From the NCBI GenBank assembly GCA_947561395.2, contig OX387187.1, forward strand, positions 36,127,829 through 36,191,828: a stretch of DNA of 64,000 nt, written 5' to 3'. The stretch is from Buxus sempervirens (taxonomy: Eukaryota > Streptophyta > Magnoliopsida > Buxales > Buxaceae). The position numbers and the translations under genes were made by a program. Within the stretch, counting starts at the first letter, position 1; each line of letters begins with the position of its first letter. Positions 49,101 to 61,100 of the stretch are shown here, piece after piece. The notes below the pieces were generated by a model. It was not told the DNA's origin and did no database searches. It saw only the letters and a list, made by a program, of their open reading frames with translations.

Positions 49101-52100
49101 CTATATTTCTCGAATTCCTTTATTTTGGTTTTTAATTATTGTCAAGGTTTGGCGGCATTTCATGTAATCTTTCTAAGAGAAATACTTACATCTGAATTCT
49201 CGTTTTAGACGGAGAACCCTGGTTGCTATTGGCACTCATGATTTGGATACAATACAAGGTCCTTTCACATATGAGGTAGATGCTTGTTCTTCTTTTTCTT
49301 CTCCTTTTGTTCGGAGTTGTTTAAAATCGTACAGAAATTGGTTTTTTTGGTTGCTCATGCTACTTGTGTTTTCTACTTATTTGCTTATATATTTATCAAA
49401 AACTTATTTTCATATTTTTAATCTTTCTTTCTTTGTTTTTGGTCGCCTTTTTTTTTTTCTTATCTTAGTTGTAGTTGTATTTCAACAGCAAGAATCATTT
49501 GCATCAACTGTTGTAAATGAGGATAGCACTCTTGTCTTAGTGCTCCGTTGGATGTAAATCTTGTACAAACTTACTTATCAATACAAACTCTTGCTTACTT
49601 TCCAAACAAAAAAGAATCATTTGCATCAGAATTTGGGACTCCCATTAGAAAATTGAGGTGGGTCTTCAATCCTGACTTTTCATCTCATACGTTTTTGCAC
49701 GTTTTGCCAAAATTTGTGTATATTTTGGGTCCCCATTTAATATCTATGATAATAAGATTATGAATTGAGCTTTGAGATCCTCCCTCACTGCCATTTCTTT
49801 GACTTTTTTCTGCCATTTCTATGATAATAATATTCTTTTCTATATTATGCTTCTGCCCATGGTTGTTTATGTTTCACAATTGCATAATTTGGTCTTCTTT
49901 ACTTGGCTAGAAATATAGATTGTAGACCAATCTGAAAAGTTCCCTCCTTTTTTTGAGTACTGAAGGATAAAATGATCCTTTGAGTGGCTTAAAGGAATAT
50001 TTTTAGTGAACTGACCTTGCTTGGAAAAGCTGATTCATTTTATTGTACTGCTGTGACTTTGTATCTTGATATATGAGGCTGCTCACTAACGACTTTGTTG
50101 ATAACCACAATTCTTCCATAAAGCTTCCCATCCTATAATATTTGCTCTGCAGCAACCTCACTACAAATGACTTCTGGTTTCCGATCACTCTCCATCCTGC
50201 CTTAGTTAAAAGAGCTAAATTAAAGGCTTCCATATTTGTAAATCCCATGCCTCCCTCTTACTTTGATATGCATAATTTATTCCAGCTCCCATAATATATT
50301 TTCTATTCATTTTCCTTTCAGCCCCACCAGAATTTGCTCTCTATATATTGCATATCATTTTGTAGTTTCTTAGTAAATTCGAAACATCACAAGGCATTTG
50401 TGGAATGGCTTGGGCTACTGATTTTATGAGTACTTCTCTTCAAGATTTTGGTCTGTCTCCCTTTGAAATCTTGGGCCCTCTTATGTTCCCTGTTATTTAT
50501 TGAGCTAAGTACCGTGTTCCTGTTGTACCACTGCGTTGGAAAAGCCAAGTATTTCTCATGACAAGGAACACATTGGACACCTAATGTAGCACCCCAGATC
50601 CGGGTCTGCGCTATCACAGCACCAACCCGTACCCGAGACCTACATATGGGCCCAATAGAACTTGATTGACACTGTGAGAACACGGCCCGTGGGGGGTCGG
50701 TTCGGGTCAATGGAGTCACCACCATCCATGGTTCGATTTCGGGTGTGGATGGGCACCAAGAAAAATTAATTAATCTCATGGGAGTTTCAAATTTGATTCA
50801 ACCAGATTTCTGGGTTAGGGGGTTCAATTAAGTAGTTGGGAAGGTGTTAGGCACCCAACCACCTCTGGCTCAATGAACCAGTTACCTTATCTAGATTTCA
50901 CCCAAAAAAAGAAATTATTTATTTACAACTTCCTAAAATATTTACAAATCCTAAAAAAGGAAGTTTCTAAGCTTCTAAGGGTTTCTAAATTTATTAATAT
51001 ACAAATCCTAGAAAGAAAATTTTTCTAAAGTTCTAAGATTTTATACAAAAGAATTATTTCTAAAATTCTACAAATTCTTAAATATCAACAAGGAAAGTTT
51101 TTAAATTTAATAACAAGGAAAGTTTCTAATTCTCTACATGTTTCTAAATTTGGTAATATACAAATCTAAAAGAAGAAAATTTCGAAGTTTGTTAAAATTT
51201 ATACAGGGTAATTATTTCTAAATCTTTAAAAAGGAAAGTTTCTAATTTCTATAAAGGGAAATTTCTAATTTTCTAAATGTTTCTAAATTTAATAATATAC
51301 AAATCCTAAGATGGAAATATTTCTGAATTTATTAGATTTTATACAAGAGAATTTGTTTCCAAAATTTTAATGTTTACAAATTTCTAATCTAATAAAAAGG
51401 AATGCTTTTAAATTAAGTATACCAAAAGGAAAGTTTCTAATACAAATCTTAAAAAGAAACATTTCTAAATTTCTTAGATTTGGTACAAGAAAATTATTTC
51501 TAAAATTTTACAGATTTCTAAAAGGGAAGATTTTTTTTATCTTCTAAATGTTTCTAAATTAGCTAATATTTACAAATCATGGCAACATTTCTAAGTTTGC
51601 TAGAATCCTATATATACAAAATTCCTAAAACTTTAAACTCCTACAAAATGAAATATTAAATTCAGATTTTCTAAAGTATAAGATTCTAATTAGTTTTATT
51701 TTTTATTTTTAAGAAGACACCTAAACTTTAAAGTATTGAAGTAGCATTACCGAAATGGGTAATTTGAAACTGATGGAACTATGCACATACAACTGAATCT
51801 ATTTTATAATGGCAGAACTATACAGAACAAGGAACTATCATACACTCTTAACTATGAAATCTTGTATGGACTCATCTTATTTTTAAAATAGTGGCACTGT
51901 CTGTTCAGGGTAATTGTTAGGTCGATGCAACCAGCAGCATATTTAATCTACGAAGATCATGAAACCTTACCTAAACGAACTAAAAATATCAATCACCCTA
52001 AAGGCATTACACAGAATATGACAATCAATTTGAAAGTCAATATAGTCATGTTATTTGCATTCATCCATTCAAAACGTCAATACAAAAGTTATCCAGATTT

Positions 52101-55100
52101 ACTGAAAACAGAAGATGCAGAAACTATGTCTCTCCCATTCAGATTTTTAAACAGGTGTGGAATATGTGGAATAAGTATCGACTTACCCGAGTTCGGAATA
52201 AAAGATGAATGGAGAAGACAACGATCAGCTTGCTGAGAAGATTACAAAGACCAGCTCCTGAGAATGAAAGAACTGCTGATTGCCTGTGATGGTGCCTTGT
52301 AGCTTCTCTGTTTTGGAGGTATGATAACAGAGAGAAGACTCCACGGAGACAGAGAGTGGGTGTGAGGCTGACGCAGGTGGGTTGCGACAGAGAGATGGTG
52401 AGCGGGAGAGAGATCGAGAGTGAGAAAGAAGGCGAGAGAGTTGTGCGACAAGGGTTTTCGTCGCTGGATCTCCGTTAATCTCTCCAAGAATCGACCAAGG
52501 TTTTTCGTCCCTCACCAGCAGAAAAAATTAGAAGAAAAAGTCCGTCCTTTGATAGGAGAAAACTCACCCCTTTTAAAGGGGATGAGTTGCCGTTTTCAAC
52601 AGAGAGGGAAAGAGAGTCCTTGCACGAGAATGGAAAGCAATCACCTTTCTAGAGTGTTCGATCCTAGGAGAAAGGAAACAAAAAGGGTGAGAGAGATGAG
52701 CGAGATTCTTCAAAGATCTGGTTCGATCGACTGTTGGAACAGTCGATCGTGAGTTTCTAAAAACTGAAGAAAAGCTTATTTTGATCCGAAAAACCTTCTA
52801 TTTTCTTCCAATCCTCTTTTCTAAAACGTGGGAATCATTTCTAGATGATTCCCACTGATTTTGGGTTGCAAAATGGCAACCCACGAACGAAAACAGCAAG
52901 TTTTCGTTCGTAGAATAGTTGGGGTAGGTTTTTTGTAAATTTGAAGAATTTAAATCCTTTCTTGGTATTTTAAACAGTTCAGGGATTAAAAATTAAATTT
53001 TAAATTTTCACTTCCTCCCCTGTTTTCCAATTTTTATTTCAAAAGATTCCTTTCTCTGTTTTTGCAAATTAAACCCCCAGAATTGGGGTTCTGACAGACA
53101 CAATCAATCCTGGGCAATTACATCGTAATCATCAGAGTGCATGACTAAAGAAGCATAGAATAAAAATTTCCATTTAATCAAAATGTCATCTGTACTATAA
53201 TCTCCAAAACATGATATATATGTGAATAAAATACAAGTAAGGCAACTAACCATTCACAATGATCTCTTCAAAATATATAGACATGTACAAAAGATATCTC
53301 CCAAGAGTATAAGTCCAAAATAATATTTACATCCCATATACAATTCCCAAGACAAAATACATCATCATAAAAAGAACCCTACTATGTGTGGTAGCAGTCC
53401 TCTGGCCTGAACTAAAGCTCACCCTCTATATCTGCCCCGGTACGTGGCTCACCAAGCAGATCTGAAAACAAATCCGGTAAAGCAAAATGCGTGAGACTTA
53501 AAGTCCCAGTAAGCAGCAAACATGCATGTAGAGAAACAGTTTATGCAATTTTGTAACATCATGATAATATTCACAATTATAAGATACCAAATGTAAACCA
53601 AAACATCTCAAATAGATATAAAATGTAATTCCAAGTCAAATATCTCAATCGGGTAATTGATGAAATCAAATCAATCATTCCAAGTCAAATATCTCAATCG
53701 AGTAATTGATGAAATCAAATCAACAATTCCAAGTCAAATGTCCAAATCAGATTAATGATTGCTGTCCAAGATTAAGGCAAAGCGGAGTATTTCAACACTG
53801 CCGATGAATCAAGGCCCAGTGGAGTACTTCTACACTGCCGACGAAATCAAGGCCAAGTGGAGTACTTCTACACCGCCGACGCATCAAAGCCAAGTGGAAT
53901 ACTTCTTCGCTGCTCGATGAATCAAGGCTAAGTGGAGTACTTCAAAGCTGCCCGATGAATCAAGGCTATGCGGAGTACTTCTACACTGCCCCGGTTCATG
54001 AAATCCAAAATCAATTAAAACGAATACCATAAAATCCTCAAAATACATTTTGGATGAGTGGGATAGTCTTAGGATTCCTAATAAGGTCACCCTACCAAAA
54101 ATCAATGGATTCCGAGACGAAAAGTTTTGGACCTAAAAAATATTCTAAGTCTGGATAAAAACGTTGACTTTTTGGTGTAGATCTAGACAGATCTACAAGG
54201 AGTTTGGGGCTCAAATTCCGGTTGTAGTCTATTGGAGAGTAAAGGAATCTTTTAGAATTTTCTGGGCTTCTGAATCACTCGTTTGGGTATCAAACTCAAA
54301 AATGGCCCTTTTTGAAAATCGGGAAAACTGGAAAATTAGGCACAAACTGGAAAGTTGACTTTTTATTGGTTGGGAATTGGGCCTTGGGAGTATTTTTATT
54401 GGTTCCAAATGGGGGTAAAACCTTATTTACATGCAAAGATTTAAGTAAATGGAGCAATAAATACACAGAACATTTACTTAAATGTCTTTCATGTAATAAG
54501 GGTGCTGTACCGAGGGCTTGGGTTGTTTGGAAAGGGTTGGAGAGAAAAAGGGTAAACAACTCAAGAAACAGGGTCCACGATTAGGTCGTGGATTAATCGC
54601 CCAGGGGCAATTAGCTTTAGTGTTCGGGCGTTAAGGTTTAAAGTTCGGGCGTTGAGATTTAAAACAAAGGCAGCGCGCGCGCTTTAAGGAAATAAACAAG
54701 GCAATGTGCGCGCGTTGAAGGTTGTCGTCCGCACGTTCGCGCGCTAAGGTAATGGACGTGCGCGCGTTCCCTTTGAACTTTCGCGCGCTGAGGTTCTGGA
54801 TTAATCGCCCAGGTTAATCCTGAGCCGCGATTTAGAATAACAGAGGCTAGTTTTTTAGGGGTTTGGCTCAGGATTAATCGCCAATTTTCAGGATTAATCG
54901 CCATGTCGGGATTTTGAAATATTTTGGCTACTTTCAACACAAAACTCATAGAAATCATTTCCAACACTTCCAACATCAAATAGGATTATCATAAAACATC
55001 CCAACATGCTTTAAAACATTTTCCAAACCAAAGATTCATCCCAAATCCATATGAACACAAATCTAGCACATGAAATCTCATTCAAAACACAAATCTCAAA

Positions 55101-58100
55101 CCCTAATCTGAAATATAATCAATAGAGCTGTGAATCTATAGCAAATCAATAGAAAACTAAACAAGATTTATCATACAACCAAACCCTACGAATTTTAGCA
55201 ATAACACCCAAGGTTTGCCTTTTTCGTATTTCGGTAGGTCAGCGGCACGAAAAATGACCTCGAAATGGTCCTGCCTGTGTTTCGCTGGCTTTTCGCCGGC
55301 ACTCCGCGGCACGCCGCTAAATTTCGCCATTTCGCCAACAGTTCTCCAGAATTTTGCTAATTCTGGAGAAATTTTGGCACGCCGTTGGCACGCCGAAAAT
55401 TTCGCTAATTGTTGTGTTTGTCTAATTTATTTATGTTTTTTTTTTTCAAAAATGGCATTTCGGCGGCACGCCGCCAATTTCGCTAAAAACTTGTTTTGGG
55501 CCATTTCGACCGAATTTCGCCGAAATTTCGCCCAAATTTCGTTTCGGCCGCCTAGCGGCGCACCACGAATCGCCGAAAAGTCGATCCTTGATAACACCAA
55601 CATGCAAGATCATTTCATCAAATCAACCAACCCTAGAGAGAGAATACGAATTTTGGTAATACATTTTGTTTGAAGGGTTTGCTACTTACTTGCTAATGGA
55701 GAAACTCAACTTCTTTTCAAGCTCTTCTCTCCTTCTTCTTCTTCCTCTTGAAGCTTCAAGCAAGCTTTCACACTTCCCCTCTTGCTCTATACGACCCAGA
55801 CAAGAGAAAGTGTTCTAAAAAACACTTAGAATAGAAATTAGGGCATGCTTTTATATGCTCAAGTTTGGTCTTTCAAATCTGCTCCCAAACCAAGCTTTTA
55901 TTCAACTAAAACCCTAGGGTGTACCTAAGGCATACCAGGGGTACCTTAGTGTTATTCGAGTGGTGTACCTTGGTATTAAGTGGGGTACCTTAGTGTTAAG
56001 TGGGGTGTTTGCTTAGCCACTTCAAAAGGCATGCTTTAGGAATGCTTGGGAGGTGTACCTCAGTTAACACAAGGGGTACTTTAGTTATATGAGGGTACTT
56101 TGGTTATTTGAGGAGGTACCTTGATGTTTCAAGGGATTTACCTTAGTCATTCTAAGGGGGTAAACTTTGAATAAGCTTAGGGGGGTGTACCTCAGTTATA
56201 TTGAGGAGGGTACTTAACTATAGAAGGGGTGTACCTTAGTTATATAAGAGATTATACCTTAGGCAAAACAATGGGGGGTTTACCTTACTTATATAGGGGT
56301 TACTTTAGTTATACAAAGGGGGTACTTTGGCTATATAGGGGGTATACCCTAGGTAAAACAGTGGGGGTACCTTACTTATATGAGATGAGTACTTCTAGGA
56401 AATACAAGGGGTGTACCCTAGGTAATATAGGGGATATACTTTAGATATGTTGGAGGTACTTTAGTTATATAAAGGGGGTACCTCTAGCTGTATAAGGGAA
56501 TGTACCTTAGCTAAACAAGGGGTACTTCAAGTAAAACAGTAGGGTACCTTAGTTAAAATAAATGGTTACCTTAGACAATACAAGTGAGGTACCTTAGGTA
56601 TAATTAGGGGGTACTTTAGGTATTCGAATGGGGTACCTTGGGCAAAACAGTGGGGTACCTTAACCAATATGAGTGAGGTGCCTTAGGTAAGATAAGGGGT
56701 ACTTTAGGTATACATATGGGGTACCTTAGGCAAACACAAGAGGATACCTTAGGCAATTAAAGTAGGGTACCTTAAGGATACAAGTGAGGTACCTTAAGTA
56801 TAATTAGGGGGTACTTTAAGTATCACTTGGGTAGTACCTTGGGTAATACTTGAGCGTATTATGGGCAATACGTGGGGGTACTTTGGGTAATGCATGGGGG
56901 TACCCTTGGCATACTTGGGTGATACCTGGGGTAACACATGGTGTACTCTAGGTATACTTGGGTGGTACCTTGAGTAGTACATGGATGTACTTTGGGTACA
57001 CAATGAGGGTACCTTGGTTAATATAAGAGGTACTTTAGTGGTAATTAGGAGGGTACCTTGGGTATACTTGAGAGTTACTTTAAGTGTTCTTAGGGGATAC
57101 TTTAGGTACTTTTGAGAGACACCTTGGGTACTCTTAGGAGTTACTTTAAGTATTCTTGGGAGTATTTTGGGGTATACATGGGTATACACTAGTGTTATCT
57201 GGGAGGGTACCTGGGATAAACTTTGGGGTACCATGGGTATACTTGAGAATTACTCTAGGTACACATGAGTCTAACTTTTTAGAATTTGATTTCCAATTCA
57301 TTTAAGCTAATTGGAGAGTATCTTAGACAATTGGAATTGAGAAATAACATTATTTAAATTTACCTTAATAACCTTCATAAAATTCCATTGATTTCTCTAA
57401 ATCCTCAAGAATAATCCACATTTACCTCATCTTCATAACACAAATACTTAATTAGTCTAATAATCACACTTTAGATAATTAATCTTAATAATTAAGATAT
57501 AATCCGGGTCGGGGTTTTACACCTAAAGTCTGAGGAAGCTTTTTTTTTTTATATATTTGTTACTGATATTGGAATTGAAGAAAGCCACAGATTCTCTAGA
57601 CTTATATTTTGACCGGATGCCCTTGCATATGCTTGAAGAATCTATAGCAGTTTTTTGCATTTTCACTTTGAGTCTTTGAATTAGATTAGGCTATTGTTAG
57701 CAAATAATAAATGATTAATGATTGGGCCATCTCTGCTTGGTGTAATGCCAGGTAGCTCTCCTTTATTTTTTGCATCTCTGAGCAGGAAGGGAAAGCTTTT
57801 GCACAAATAATGAACAAGTACGGTGATAAAGTGTGCCCCTGATGTAATACTCTACTAGAAATTATCTTTTGCATCATTTTGATTGCTTGAATACTTGAAA
57901 TTTTATCTAAAGAAAATTTCCTAAGGGAAACTTCCCTTCTATATTGTCTCCTTCTTTAGATCATCCCCGATGACCACATCAGCTTTCTGTTCTTCAGTAC
58001 AAGTAAGAGAACTCCATAGACCTTGTCCTGCATTCCCATCTTCCAAAAAGCCTAAATCCTGATCTTGAAATCTTTAAATAAAATATTGCCAACATCGACA

Positions 58101-61100
58101 AGATTAAGGATCTTCTGAAAGCAGACTGTGTACATGAGGAGGGAACTCCCACATGGAAACCTAAGAAGGCAGGCCTTAAGTATACAAAAAAGAACCTTGA
58201 TAAGAATATATACTATTCTAAGTTATAAACTTAGTGTTTTTATTTGTTATATGCCTGAATTCATCTCAGTTGCTGCTAAAGAATTCATAGTTTCATATAA
58301 ATCAAAAGGGGTCTTATTACATTTAGCAAAGTTATTGAAAACATTATCACTTCAAAACATTCATCCACCAAGTAATGCATTTAGGGAAATTTTGATGTCT
58401 ACAAGTCAATGCCAAATGAAATACTCAAATCTGTTTAAACCCAGGACAACTACATCCTTAGTTACCAGAGCACAGAGCGAAATCGAGAGCGAGAGCGCCT
58501 TTAGAGTGCGCACATTTACTAATATATATATAGTAAATAAAACTCATAAAAATGATAATAGAAATAAACATCAACTAATTATTATCTTCATTATTCAAAC
58601 TCAAATAAGGAAAATAAGTAAAAAAAGAAAAAAAATGATTGTAAAAGAAGAGTTACAGTCAAACTCAAATAAGAAAGAAAAATAAATAGAGAAAAAGAGT
58701 CCTACTAAACTTGAATCTCTTGATTGCTGAAAGAAAGAAGATAAAGATTGGGAAGAAGGGATGAATGAGAAGCCTTTATTTTCTCCTAAAACCTCTCTCG
58801 GGACGTTCCTAATTCTTCTTGATTTTTATTATTTACGAATCAATATTAAATTATTAAATACTTATAATATCCTTAATTTTAGAGTTAAAATAGGGACAAT
58901 TAAGTCAAATCTCAATTTAGATAAGCCAAATTGTGATTTGAATTTGGGAGCGCGCTTTGAAAATTTGTAATCCGCGGATTTAGAAAGGATTTGGATAAAG
59001 AGAGTGGCTTCGCGTTTTGAGAGCGAGTGCGTAATATGCTTTGCACGGATTAGGTAACTAAGGCTACGTCTCAGTTTAAACATTACTTTTCTTCTTCTTC
59101 TTCTTCTTGATGTTTGAGATACAGATAGCACTAGGTGTATTCCTTCCCTGCATCGCCACAACTTTTCTATGCAAGGATTTATGTCTTAGTGTTGCTGGAT
59201 TTTGGTCCAGTGACCTGAATCCGATTTGAGCAAAAATTTGAAATGTGAAAATCGGTTTATTTTTTTTTGGATTTGGGTGAAATTTCAAGTGTTTTACCTA
59301 TTTAAATGGCTAAAATCCAATTATTCAAGTTATAGGTTAGAGCGCAACTTTATTTCCTTATACTATAGCAGTATGCTGGACCTTGGCCCAACATCCCCAA
59401 CAATACCCCCCTCCAGCACCTGCGACCGCAAGCCAACACTTGCCAATTGGAGGCAAACTGCAAGCCACTGCTTGCCAACAGCAGCATGCCTTCTTAGGAC
59501 CCCCTTTTTCCGGGGTCCCACCTTGCACCTATAAACTGTAGGCGGACAGCCAACACCTACCACAACCAAGCATCCTGGGGATTGAAGCCCCCCTTAACTT
59601 CTGATGTAGAACATGTAGCATTGATGTATTTGGAGCAGCAGGACATGAAGAAAACCAAGAATTGATGAATTGGAGTTTTATTTCTGTTTCAAAATTAATG
59701 CTACCAGCAGTTGGTGAGTTACTATTTTGAGTTATTCTGGTTAGGTGTTTTCTTATTTAAGTTGGGGTTAGTTTTGTAATTTCTTATTGTTTCTTAATGT
59801 ATTAGGTATTTGAGTTATATTAGCAGTTTTTAAGAGGTTTTAGAGTTAGATTTTAACTCTAAGTTGTTTACTATGAGTAGGAGTACTAATTTTAGTAGGT
59901 TTTTATCTTGTTTTGGGGTCTTTAGAGGTCTATAAATAAGGGGTAAAGGTTGTACACGAATTTTAGACATTATTTTTTAAGAATTACAGAGTTTCTCTCT
60001 CTTATTCCTTGTGGATTCAAGGTGTTCATGAATTTTCTCGTCTTAGATTGATTGATACGGTATGCAATAAAGAATAGAGAGTTTCTTAAGTTTTGAATGT
60101 ATGCTTAGATTTTGTTATGCTTTCCTGGCATCATTTTTAAGTTTCAGCTGAAATCTTGGATGCTTGGAACTATTATTACCTTTCTTTCTAGTTTTTGGCA
60201 TAGCATGTTCATTCTCAAATTGTGATCTGATATCTATTACTTGAATCCATTGTAGCTGATAGCTATGTGTTAGAAGTTATTTCTTTGTGCATAATATGAA
60301 AAGTAGTTTTTGGCTGTGTCAAAAACAAGAAAAAATCAGAAATTCTGGCTCAACCTGAACTCGTGGCTTCTTTGTATGGCACAACTAATGCTAAATGAAA
60401 CTGCGAGTTAACTTATCATCCGTGCTATTACTTATATCATGTCTACTTATTTTTCAGGCTTTGCCACCTACAGAGATAAATTTTGTGCCACTGAAACAAG
60501 TAAGTTTCTGTAGTTGGAGTTCTAAATACATAACTAGTCTGTGTGAGATGAGATCTTTTATTGCTGTAAGATTTGTTTTCCTTCTTTTAGGTTCCTTTCA
60601 GTTATGCAACTTTGCCAGTTTAGTGATTATTTTGACCATTGTCCTTGTTTTCCATCTGACGCCATAGTCTGTCTGGAAACTTTACCTGTGTTGGCATATT
60701 AATGCAACAAGTTTGCATACAAGTAGGATCGTGGTATAAATTCTTCAAATCAGACAATCTGGAGGCGAATATTTTATCTTGTCGATTGACTGACTTCTTG
60801 ATATATATTTTTTAATCACCAGCTCCTTGCTGACAAACCTTAGTTTCATATGCATTTTACCTTACTCTTTGAATTATAGGTAATTATGAATGAAAACTTA
60901 TCCTTCAATCTGTAATGCTGTTCCATCAATCTCTGCTCTACAAAAAATGTTTCCATACTACCATGTCTCCCTCTTGAAATGGTTATGTTGATGATTTAAT
61001 TATTCAATTCTTGCTCTTGCCTCAAAATATTTTTTGCTCAACACATTTCACATTTTGACTCTTCTGTAGGCAAAAAGCTTCAGAGCTGATGAACTGATGG

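Larger units (their letters stand above)
50585..57521 (-). mobile_element. 6.9-kb LTR-type insertion with 5-bp target duplication
   Basis: Termini are TGTAGCACCCC (left) and GGGGTTTTACA (right). CCTAA occurs directly on both sides (50580-50584 and 57522-57526). On the minus strand it shares the LTR 1/LTR 2 layout: repeat-filled U3, a TATA-like CATATAAAAGC near 55850, an AGAAGAAGAAGGAGAGAAG leader near 55730, and GGGTGCCTAACACCTTCCC with ATGGTGGTGACTC near the 50.6-50.9 kb end. No gag-pol and no second identical LTR were seen, so a giant solo LTR is the simplest reading. TGTCAGAACCCC at 53096 (minus) might mark a second nested LTR start. Confidence 0.7.

Noticed and set aside
50387-50779. 130-codon minus-strand frame as a novel gene
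   Set aside because: It spans the border of the LTR-type insertion and the LINE; the C-terminal half is LINE sequence ([15 protein letters not shown]), so it is a chimera of two transposons.
56794-57234. 146-codon minus-strand frame with repeated YP/KVP phrases
   Set aside because: It is the translation of the GGTACC minisatellite; unit length changes break any consistent repeat protein.
58128-58685. 185-codon open frame, the longest in the window
   Set aside because: AT-rich, lysine/isoleucine-rich tail, no motif, no splice context, and it starts within a LINE relic. Likely chance.
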